In this document: one piece after another, positions 1 through 10,809 of the stretch | Numbering within the stretch: position 1 is the stretch's first letter | Layout of the letters: every line of letters begins with the position of its first letter | Origin: Lineus longissimus | Lineage: Eukaryota; Nemertea; Pilidiophora; Heteronemertea; Lineidae | NCBI RefSeq assembly: GCF_910592395.1 | Contig: NC_088310.1 | Coordinates: 17,801,501 to 17,865,500, forward strand | Length of the DNA stretch: 64,000 nucleotides | Reading direction: 5' to 3' | The notes under the pieces: generated by a model | What the model saw: only the letters and a program-made list of their open reading frames with translations | What the model was told of the DNA's origin: nothing | Database searches by the model: none | Made by a program: the position numbers and the translations under genes

Positions 1-204
1 CCAATGTCTGCAAATGTTACTGTAGATTTCTGTATATCGGGACCTAAAAGATAATAGGTTAAACTGACGTTTTACTGGCATTCTAGGTGTGACTTTGTCC
101 TTGAAGGACTGATTTGACACGGATAAAATTCATAATCAAACATTACAAATTCTGGGGTGCCTTTCTTATTTCAGACATGCGCCACGTTTTAGAAATTCCC
201 ATAC

Positions 205-3074
205 CTTTCTTCTTCCCATCCTCTTCTTCTTCTCGTATTCTTCTGATCTTCTTTGGAGTTTTGGTCGATTTCTTTTTTTTTTGAGCTGGCTCCGGTGTAG
301 CTTCCCTTGACTCTAGCGTACTCGATGGAACCGTCGTATTAGCACCACTTTCACCAATCACAGGTTTCGACACGCCACTGTCACAACCAGCTTGGCTAAT
401 ACTCGTGTCCCCTCTCCTCTCATCTTGACCAAGTGTTCCTCTGCCACTCATACAATCGCTATTCGAGTCAGCTTCTCCTCTCGACAAAGATTTCACCTCG
501 TCACTTTCATCAGCAGTTAGATCTACAACAGGCGTCGGTGTTTTGTCTATCACAAAAAGAGGTCGAGTTGGACCCTCAGATAGTGCCCATGCACCTCTAG
601 ATCCCCTATCATCCCTGGCCGAGACTGGCTTCTGTTGGTCTTGTGGTCTGGGCGATTGGGAACCCTGCTGCTGCAGTTTTTTCGGTGCCTTGTTGTATAA
701 ATTAGTCATCATGTTGTTCACTGTATTCTTATCCTGGAGGAAAAGAAATGAAAATAGTGTATAAATTAGTCATCACGTTGTTCACTGTATTCTTATCCTG
801 GAGGAAAAGAAATGAAAATAGTGTATAAATTAGTCATCATGTTGTTCACTGTATTCTTATCCTGGAGGAAAAGAAATGAAAATAGTGTATAAATTAGTCA
901 TCACGTTGTTCACTGTATTCTTATCCTGGAGGAAAAGAAATGAAAATAGTGTATAAATTAGTCATCATGTTGTTCACTGTATTCTTATCCTGGAGGAAAA
1001 GAAATGAAAACAGACAATTGAGTAATAGTGCAGGTATGAAATGAAAGATTTTGAAGTCATGAGGTGTAAGTAAAAACCTATTGCTATGAAGTAATAGGCC
1101 AAGTAGGTTTTTGGTGTAATTCACATGGGGTAATGAAAATGTTTACCATTGTACATTGCACTAAGATTTCTAGTTGACTACAGGGAGGTTTTGACAAGCT
1201 TTAATGATATAAATCAGCTTGCCTAGGTTTTTGGTGTAATTCACATGGGGTGATGAAAATGTTTACTATTGTACTATGTACTTAGTTTTCTAGTTGACTA
1301 CAGTGGTTTTCACCAGCTTTAATGATATAAATCAGCTTGCCTTTCTGAGAGGGCAACAAAATCAGCATTGAATTCGGCTCTGCACCACACCAACTTACCT
1401 CAAAAGCGACATAATTCTCATTGTCCGATGAGAAACTTGGGCTGCCTGAGTCACTGTCACTGCCTCTGCAAATTGAAAAGAACATGGGGATAGCTTCACA
1501 GCAGTATAGACAAAGTAGGACCAACAGAAAAGTTTCATAATGGCGGGATTAGCCAATACTTGAAGAATCAGTGAAAATAAGTGAGAACTGCAGATAATGT
1601 GGAAGAATTGCAGATCAATGTTTTTGGCAGACCTACCCTTCCTCATCTGTCTTTCTTTTTTTTGCCAAATAGTCATCTTCAAGTCGCACGGCACTATCAC
1701 CGACTGGCTTCTGAATCTTTTCAACTGCTACCTCATATGCTAGAAAGCAAAGAAGTTATGACTTTGAATTCAACTAGAAAGATGTGCTGCCTCTAACTTA
1801 CTAAGTACAGTAGAGCCTCTCTATAGGAAACCCTTAGGACTGACAAGTGCTGTCCTTAATAGAGAGGTGTCCAGATTACAGAGGTCAAACTGAATGAAAA
1901 CAACCAATTTGGGACCAAAACTAGAGTCCTTAATAGAGAGGTGTCCGCTAAGGGAGGTTCCACTGTATTTCAATGAAGGGAATATAGACTCGAAACAAAA
2001 TGATTACCCTTTTCTACCAATTTCTTGAATGCATTCTGTTTCTTCCTTCCGTACTCACTGCAACAGAGAGACACTAGATTTTGAGTAAAATTATCACATC
2101 ATTCTGGTTGTGACTTTGTCCTCAAAAGAATTGGGACAAGTGGAAATCATAATCAAACACCACAGAATCTCATTCCGTGTAACACAGCAATGATGAGGAT
2201 GATTTTAGGTTTTAGAACTACATAAAAATACCATTTCCTTATTAGATTCATAAGCACTACTATGCCACTAGGGTTGGATGCCTATTGGGTATATTGACCT
2301 AGTGAATCTGTCTTTCACCTCAGACAGATAAAACTTACTTATACTGTCTCTGAAGATCTGAGGCCATCTGAGGGACAGAGATGACTTTCTTCTGTTGATT
2401 TGCCTTAAGGTACTGAAACAAAAGAAAATAGTTATCACTACAACAGACAAGCAGACTTTATATTAGCCTAATGTCAGTTTCTCTCAATCTCGTAACCAGA
2501 AAATCATAGACTTACCTTTTTACAAGATACTGATACCATACAATGCAGGAAGTTTGAGACAACTCAGTTACCCACTCATATGATTGAGCTCCCACAACTA
2601 GCATGGTTACACATTAGTCAATGGATAAGGTCGAGGCCTACTGTCACTTCGCAGTGAGGCACACTACCTGTCAAGGACTCACTATGTTTACAGTCCCACT
2701 TAAGACAGCGTGGTATAATGGATCCGTGCAGAGGGTTTGGTGTGGCTCGAGGACGGCAGCCGACCGTCACCAAAGTTTCCAATATGTTTTATAGAAAGAC
2801 AAAGTCAAACCTACTGCACTTCGCTATCACTGCACTGCCATGAGACCTCAGATGAAGACACCACCAAATCATTTTGGGACACCCTGTCACTAGTGTCAGA
2901 GTCAAAAGTCAGTGGGTGGCTGCAATTGAAGGACATTATCAACCGTACCTGGTGAACCCTTGAAACAAGTTTTGGGTCTCCAACATAGGAACGACTTCTT
3001 CCAACTTTTGGACTAGTCGAATGAGGATTTGGCTTGAATTGATCATATTTACGCTTCATTTTATCAGAATCCAT
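205..3074 (-). CDS. NVL: NVL, nuclear VCP-like AAA ATPase (N-terminal exons, partial)
   Basis: N-terminal part of the nucleolar AAA ATPase that remodels pre-60S ribosomal particles. Six exons on the minus strand, joined in phase: 3074-2949, 2412-2339, 2057-2008, 1739-1637, 1465-1399, 733-205; the gene continues off the left edge, so both ATPase modules are outside the window. The joined reading has VGDPKLVSRVHQ-YLKANQQ, MASDLQRQYNEYGRKK and an LEDDYLAKK segment, which follow the N-terminal domain of animal NVL (ASDLQRVY..YGRRKRNAF..LEDEHLAKR). Exon 6 encodes a low-complexity region with FVIDKTPTP (human has WFIDKTPS) and a lysine-rich stretch QKKKKSTKTPKKIRR that looks like a nuclear localisation signal. 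The start ATG at 3074 is the first in the exon. Exon 1 stays open past its GTACGG donor, but that extension fits neither the family nor the next phase. The acceptor of exon 6 lies in a tandem repeat. The start is about 300 bp from the divergent SLC4A1AP start. Identity is firm; borders are hand predicted. Confidence 0.9.
695..1009. repeat. 64-bp tandem repeat carrying the NVL exon 6 splice acceptor
   Basis: The motif CCTGGAGGAAAAGAAATG recurs at 733, 797, 861, 925 and 989, exactly 64 bp apart. On the minus strand each full unit holds a pyrimidine tract, a CAG acceptor and the first 13 codons of NVL exon 6 (DKNTVNNMMTNLY). Only the acceptor at 734 leads into the long exon; the upstream ones run into a TAA formed where the next CCAG meets GATAAG. 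Units differ by very few bases, mainly CATCATG versus CATCACG. Confidence 0.95.
1105..1341. repeat. Tandem duplication of about 118 bp in an NVL intron
   Basis: Two adjacent copies begin with AGGTTTTTGGTGTAATTCAC and end near AAATCAGCTTGCC. They differ by a few substitutions and small gaps. The copies lie in the intron between exons 5 and 6 and show no coding sense. Confidence 0.85.
1806..1967. mobile_element. MITE family A, copy 1
   Basis: TA-flanked copy in an NVL intron. The left end reads TACAGTAGAGCCTCTC and the right end GGAGGTTCCACTGTA, so the ends are imperfect inverted repeats. The interior has the family signatures TTGGGACCAAAA and TCCTTAATAGAGAGGTGTCC. No coding capacity. TA flanks and CAGT ends suggest a pogo/Tigger-type Tc1-mariner parent, which is an inference. 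Confidence 0.85.
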
Positions 3075-3372
3075 GTGGAGTTTTTATTTTTCCACATGTG
3101 GTTAGTGCCGCTTATGATACTAGAGAAAAGTTCTCACATTTATTAATTTTGTCATAGTTTCCTACATTTTTGGTAAAAAGTATATACTTTATTAGAAATT
3201 TCAATTTATATTCCTCACTTGGGAGGCAGAATATTGAGAAATCTTTAGATTTTAATGAACAATATTTTGTCATTGTTATAAGGGAATCGTAATGGAAGCC
3301 AAAACGTTTTCTTCTAGTTTTTCGACATAAAACTCTGTTTTTTTACGTTCACTGTTGGTTAAATTTTCAATA
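3075..3372. promoter_or_regulatory. Bidirectional promoter interval between NVL and SLC4A1AP
   Basis: The start codons of NVL (minus) and SLC4A1AP (plus) are separated by 298 bp of AT-rich sequence with no other gene, so both transcripts must start here or in short upstream exons. I see no TATA box at a convincing distance and no obvious factor site. The assignment rests on the head-to-head layout. Confidence 0.55.
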
Positions 3373-6300
3373 ATGGATCAACAACACGTTGCAACCAGTT
3401 TGGAAAATATTCCTGTGGACAAAGGTTTGAACATTGAGGTAGCATCGGAGAATGTTGGCCCAAAAACTGATGTTGAAATTGAACCCCATTCAGAATCGGA
3501 TGCCAGAGGCTGTGCCGGCACAGGCACTGCCACTGCTGCTGCTGCTGGCTCCACAGCAGGCTTAGGTTCTGAAGATGGCATGAAAGGAGCCACACCTGGC
3601 AGTGTGGATATGGTTACTGATCCTGTACAAGCCACTCCAGCCGTTGGCACTTTTGAACCAATTGCACTTCATGACGCTAACACAACTAATCCCGGATTTA
3701 AAAAGCCAGTTATGATGTTTGGACCAAGGCCTGGTTTCAAAAAGGTCGACAAAAAAGTACAAGATGTGTTGGCAGGTAAAGCTGATGAACAGAAAAGGAA
3801 AAGCAGTGATCAAAGATCTGCAGTGTCACACGAAACTGATAAAGACATTAATGTTGCCAACAAGAATGCAAAACAGGAGGAACCGAAAAAAGAACGCAAG
3901 CAAATAATGTCTAGTCTTTCACCTGCAGAGCAGCTAAAACAGAATTCAATTTGTTTGCCGTATAAGGAGCCAGTTTGGGGAGGACTTTGTGAAACAGGAG
4001 ATTACAGATTTGAAGTGTTGAAAAATGGTACAATAATAGACGATGTTGACTTGCAAGTAAAATCCTTTTTTGTTTTTGGCCGACTTCCCAGTTGTGATGT
4101 CACAATGGAACATCCTTCCTTATCACGATATCATGCTATTGTGCAGTATTGTGCAAAAAAGAACAGTCTTCATGAAATTGGCTGGTATTTGTATGACTTG
4201 GATAGTACGCATGGAACATGGATAAACAAGAACAAAGTAAAACCTCGCGAATACTTCCGTGTCAGAGTTGGGCATGTTCTGAAATTTGGAGGCAGCAGCA
4301 GACTTTTCATATTACAGGTTAGTCTTGTGATATGATTAATGAATAGTTTTCTTTGATAATAACTTCTCTTAGGAATTCTGGGGATAACTTACAAGCCTGA
4401 TATCTCATGGAAAATGGAGTGCATAATGTTGGGACGGTCTGTGAGTCATCCCAGTGTAGGCCTGCAATATTGTCTCCCACTTGTTAGAAATAGTCTTCAG
4501 AATCTAAAGTTCAGATTAAAATTGTTCTCTACCTTTATCCATTGCTTTTCAGGGTCCTTCAGAAGACCAGGATGAAGAGGCAGCGCTATCGATAACTGAG
4601 ATGAAAGAACAGAGAGAGAAACAGAAGATGGAAGCTCAGGTTCTGAGACAAGCTGAGATGGAGGAGAGAGAACGAAAGGAAACAATCCTTAAACAGGATA
4701 CGTCTTGTTCTTGGGGAATTGGTAAGTAGGACTTGATACTGGGGTGAATAGGTTGTCTTCAGTGTAGGTGCTGCATGGAATATTTGAGACCCGTTTTGTC
4801 CAGCAGACAGTTGATCAGGAGGAACAAAAATTTGAATGTAAATTGCCTATGAAACTTCTTGTCTTCACCATTGTTTATGGGTAAACACGAGTTCATCATT
4901 TGCGTGGAGTCCTGGTTGTTCCAGACAATGACATTTGTGACCCGCTCTACCAAAACTAGGCGCTTGTCGCATCTGAACTTGACAGGTTGATACGGACTTG
5001 TTGTTCATTTCCCTTTTGTAGACCTTTTGTGAAATGTGACCAAATCAGTTTGTAATAGATTTCACAAAAGGTCTACAATAGGGAAATGAACAACAAGTCC
5101 GTATCAACCTGTCGAGTTCAGATGCGACAAGCGCCTCGTTTTGGTAGAGCGAGTCACATTTGTGATAATGTCTTTCATACAAGGAGGAAATCTTAACTTT
5201 CTGCTTGTGTTTCACCAACAAATCTTTCCTTGCATTGGGAAATTTCTGGAAGTTCTATGTCTAAATATTGAACGATTGTATTTTCAGACATGGAGGAAGC
5301 GCGGGAAGTTGACGCAGAGAATCCATTTGCAGTGGAAACTCCCGTAAATGAAAACTTGTACCTTGAAGACCCTAAGAAAGCCCTGAGAGGTTATTTTGAA
5401 AGAGAAGGATTCGATATACCACAGTATGAGTTCATTGAAGCAGGCTTTGGGAAGCAACACTGCAAAGTGGAGTAAGTTAAATTCTGCACAACAACTATCT
5501 CCTGGGGGGGGGGGCAAACTACGGCTTTTGTGTGCGAATGGTTCAGTCGGAGAAAGGGCAATTCTGAAAAGAATCAGAACTTTCAAATCCGACAGTACCA
5601 AAGTTTTAAGGAGAAGAATTTAAATTTAATGAGATACTGACACTTATTTACTTAATTTCATGTCCAATCATAAGATTTTCTTTCTAATCTTTAGACTCCC
5701 AGTTGACTCTCCAACTGGGGAGCCCATCTTTGCTGAGGCAGTTGTGAGTGGAAAGAAAAAGGAGGCTGTGGTACAGTGTGCTTTAGAGGCTTGCAGGATC
5801 TTGGACAGAATGGGAGAATTAAGGAAGTCTACACATGGTACGTACAGAGAATTCAAGTAGCTGATATTGTCGTATTTCCACAGGTTATAAAAGTAAGAAG
5901 CTGAATTTGCCTTCTAACATCCGGATCCTTTATTCTAACACTGCTTCACAAAATTATACACACCAAAGTCATAATTGATAAAATTCGTCGGGATGACGAT
6001 TCGTGCACATGATTAGAAATACTCGGGACTCTCTCTACCTCTCTCTCTCTCTCTCTCTGCCGAGAGCGTGCGGACAGCTGTTTTGTATCCATGCGCAGCT
6101 TTGTCTGCACCAATCAGGGGGCAACGTTGATGCGTCTCCATCCAATGAGGAGCCGCATCAATGCTGACGTAATTGATCACGTAATTGATCATGCTGGGGA
6201 GAATCCAGGATTAAAAGTAGACCGTGGGAATTTTCCACGATTATCCACCGGTATCTTATCTAAACCCAATTCCAATAATCCCGCACACTTAATTCCAAGA

Positions 6301-9300
6301 ATTACACATTACAGTGCTACTCATGAGAAAGGTTTTACAATTACTATACAACAATATTTGAAAGATTCCTGAATGTATCCCATTGTTGACAGTGTGCAAT
6401 GTTGGAGAGACAAACTGTAACCCTGGTAATATTTGCATTCCTATTATTTTTGCTTTTTTCTGTCTGAAGATAATCGCAAAAATTTATGGCCCAAAAAAAG
6501 AATATCTAGTTTGTCAAAACGCTTAGTTTAAAGTATGCAAGTGTTGCAATTTCACAGAACCGCGGCAAAAACTTCTGGGTTTACAGTACTGTCTTAACTT
6601 AATGCTTGTTTCTCTTTTCCAGAGAGTCACAAAAAGAAGGCTAGGAATTGGGCGGATGACGATTACTACGATAGTGATGAAGATACGTTCCTGGATCGTA
6701 CGGGAACGATAGAGAAGAAGAGAATGGAGAGAATGAAGAAAGCGGGCAAACATGAGTCTGCCGTGGAGACGTATGAAACTTTGGTAAGATGGGTGTATTT
6801 GATTTGGGTGGACCTTTCCGTCACGTCTTCGTCTCAAGGTTGTGCCTTTGTCTCGAGATTGTGACTTCGTCTCTAGGTTGTGACTTGAATCTTTCTTTCC
6901 TCCTGGTTACTGGAAGTCGTTCCATGTGTGTCAAATGTATGTCCAGCAAACATAGATTCTGTATGTGATGTGTTTGTCTTGAAACTGTGGAGAGTAATTT
7001 TGAAGAAGAAAAGTATTGGGGGAAAAACGAAGAAAGAACTAGCCTAACTTTTCAATGCATAACATTTGCTACTAAAGCGTGTGTCCTTTGTTTATTTGCA
7101 GGTAGAGAAATTGAATTCCATTCAAGTAGAGATCATGTCTATAGAACGCCAACTGGAAAAGGCCAGAAAAGGTATGTGCATTGTTGATCAAGTGAATCTC
7201 TGCTGTAGTTGAACTTGTGGGTCAACAGTTACCCACTCTAGTCGCCATGTCTTGCCCCAGCTACTAATATTGGGATTGGGAACAAACTTCGACCGTAGAC
7301 CAACCTGCTCATAACAGCAAGACAAATATTTGATTGCAAGCCAATGTCAGAATGATGAAGAAATTGCAGGATTAGTTAAAGCTCATCAGCTGAACCCCCT
7401 TCCACACCCTCACGCATATGACAGACCAAGCACATGTACATGTTATTCTCTGTTCCCTTCAGATGCCTTACAGCAAGAGTCTGATGAGGCAGATGACCTA
7501 GATGCCTACATGTCGTCCATCAAGTCAGGTGCCATGGACAAGAGCATGAGGATGAAGCTCAAAGCTCGTTTGTTTGAACTCAAACAGGAGGAACAGAAAC
7601 TGACAAGGCTTGTCAATGTCGCTAAGCCAGCATCATTGCCCCAGTTAGTCAAGTAAGTCAAGTATCACCATCTTCCAAACCAAATTACCCACTGCAAACT
7701 CATCTCGTACAAGGTTGGTCAGTCTGCAGGATTATGCTATGGCGTTTTGAATCATGAGAGTGATCTCTCTGCAATTATAAATACAATTGGCCAGTTTTTA
7801 TGCGTTTTGTAGTTTATAATCGTATTATTCAGAGCGCCATGTTACACAGTCTAAATGCTTTGCGCTGACTGTCATTATGCAATTGTTGGCCACATTCAAA
7901 ACTTTGGGACAGACTTGACTGCCAACTCTTGGAAATATAGACACATGTCACCTACCAAAGACAGGGGACATGACCTTGGTTTGTGGATTTAAAATATTTG
8001 CTACTGATCTCTCTTTAGAGTCAGGAACTTGAGGCTAGTCGTATGATACCACTTCAAAGAGTTTGTTTCTTGTTAACAGATCAGATGTAAAGAAAGTGCC
8101 ACCATCCTCTGGTTCATCCACTGCTCCAACTGCCCATAAACCTTTACCGATGTTTGGCAAGATGAAAGGACCCACTGGACCAGGCCCAAGGAAAGTAGGA
8201 CCAGTTGTGAGTATAAACTCTTGTCTATGAACACTAACCTGTTCTATTCTACCAATGAGGAAAGCAACAAGTATATTCTATCATAACTGTTTTATTCAAA
8301 CATATTTATTTATTATATATACAGCATGTTTACGACTTGATACAAATGACCAATTATAACAATATTTACAGCAGACGCTATAAAAATTAGCACAAGATTG
8401 AGTTGCTTCAGAAAAGCACCGTGGGTGTCAATGCAGATCATTCATACACTTTCAAAGAAAACAACCTCAGAAAGCGTTTAATCTTAGCACTTTTACAACA
8501 GATATTCCATAGCACAAGAAAATCTCAAAACAAATGTCACAGAAGGCTGAAAAGAGCGTAGCGTGTTGGTTTACAATGTTCTTTGCATCGTTACTTAGTC
8601 TTTCTTAGTCGTATTGTTACTCCGCGTACGTTTGTTGGCGAGCCACTTTTTGACTTGATTTTGTGAGATTGCCGTGACATGACTCAGAACGCTGACACTC
8701 TCTTGCGTTGGATAAGGATTGTTGACGTTTGCATTGTACCATTCGTTCAGTACTGCGGTAGCGTGAGCGGAAAATACCGGCCGACGTCTCTTCGATGAAG
8801 TCTGGGGCTCGTCTTCTCGTTTGCGTTTCATCTCACGACACTGTGACATTTTCATTTCGAGTACGTCGACACTTATCGTAATTCGGTTTATCAATTCGTG
8901 CTGTAAGTTATCGTAATATGCGTTGATCAGGATTTTGTTCCAAGGCGTCATGTAGAGTTCTCGAAAGCGTTCGGATTCTAGCCCTGACATCTGGAACTTG
9001 TAGAAGTTGTGGAGATCAGTAGCAACCTGTCCCACTTGTGCTTCAAGTGACGTCAACTGCATGGATAGAGCAGACGTTCGGATTGAGAGTTCCGTTGTGG
9101 ATTCACCCTGGCTTTGGATCAACGTAACTGGTTCAGGCTCGCCCTGGCAGGCGTTCATTAGCGTGTCGTGCAGCTCTTGGAAGTTTGGGTCCTGGGAGAA
9201 GCGACCGATGACTGTAGATGATGATGGTGGCTGTTGGCTCTCAGGTACAATTTCAGCAACTGGCTCGTAATTTCTCTGGACTGAAGTACAGGCCGGGCCA

Positions 9301-10772
9301 TCTAATGAACTGGTGTTTGGTTCTGGGATGAGGATGTGTAGAGAGGCAGGCTCTAGCGTTATGGTTTTGGCTTGAACTGCTGGGGAGGAGTAACCACTGT
9401 CATCAAGAAGAATCGGTGCTTTGGGTTCTGGTGTGGCTAGTATCGCTTCCAAGTCCTCCAGGTTCGTCTCTGGGGTTTCTGGGCTGCGGATCTCATCTTC
9501 AAACCAGTCTTGAAAGGTTGGACTCGACGGATTCAGGAAGATTTGAAAGGCTGGTAGTGGTGACTTTGGGCTGCTTGGACTTGTGTCTTGAGGTTCCGCA
9601 GATAAACTGGCTAAGACTGGAAGATGGTCTGCAGACCAGTCGGATGAGTGAGTGACGAGCTGGGTCAGCGATTTCATCATCTGGCTGTGAGTAGACATCT
9701 TGGCAGAATTTGGTTCTTGATTTGTCGTTGGTTGTCACTTGTCAGATAACTGGAAGCTGGTATGAAATTTCACTCAATTCTTTTGCTTTTATAGTGACAT
9801 TTTGACAGCTGATGATGGTTTCTTGGAAATCAAGCAATTTGATTGGTCAGGCAATTATCTCATGCTCTCTCATTGGTCGATTGCTTAATTTCAAAATATT
9901 CAATTAAATTTTGAACAGTGTTCTCTGAAACGTTCTCAGCAATTAAATAAATGTTCAATCTTAATTGCTTCTAATTAGAACATCCTTTGATATTAGTGAG
10001 AAGTGTTCAGTGATCACTACTCACTAATTATCACAGCTCCTTTGTTCTTGTGCTAATTAGATGAATTTGGTCACTTGAACTGGCAAGATTTTCCATATTT
10101 TTTTGACATTATCAAAAAAAATCCTCTAAAAATGTTTAATTGAAAGGTTTTTTCATTTCAACATGCTAGTTCATTTCCTCTGAAACGCACACGTTAAATA
10201 AGTACAACTGATGTCATGATTTGCGCGAGACGTCGCTTGACCTTTTTTTGTTTTTACTCAAATCTCCTTTATTTTTTATAAGAGTTACGTATCATGATCT
10301 ATGTGAAATTTTGAAAATATCTCCAGTCACTTGCTGTATTGAAGCATTTTATCAGATCTTTATCTTTAAGGTGAGAAAAGCTACTCTGAGATTTGCTAGT
10401 TTTCAAGGATTTTTTCTCTCAAAAAATGTTGTGATGGCACCTTCAGTTGAGTCATTCAAAAAAAGGCTCGACGGATTCTGGGCAGGGATTAAGGACACTT
10501 ATGCGTGGTAATATTGTTGCATATAAATGTGTATCGCCAAACTCCTAGTAAAAGACTTTAAATTTCTGCAATAAGAGTTGAAAAGGTCACATGGATAAGA
10601 CTAAATCGTTAGAGGAGCTCTAAGGACACTGGATGTATTGCATGTATTGTAAATAGCTGTATATCTGTAAATATTTAACATTACGCCACACCACCACAAA
10701 TTCGCACAACTACTCATTACAGTGAACCCGTACTTAGGCGGCAAAGTCCCAGAAGGGACATGAAGCAACGAC

Positions 10773-10809
<37 letters not shown>

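Noticed and set aside
2811-2948. Open extension of NVL exon 1 with a Ser/Asp-rich sequence
   Set aside because: It does not fit NVL; a GTACGG donor at 2948 joins in phase to the next conserved exon, and the extension does not.
6091-6372. 93-residue frame in SLC4A1AP intron 4
   Set aside because: Low-information sequence beside a CT microsatellite; no splice logic and no recognised family.
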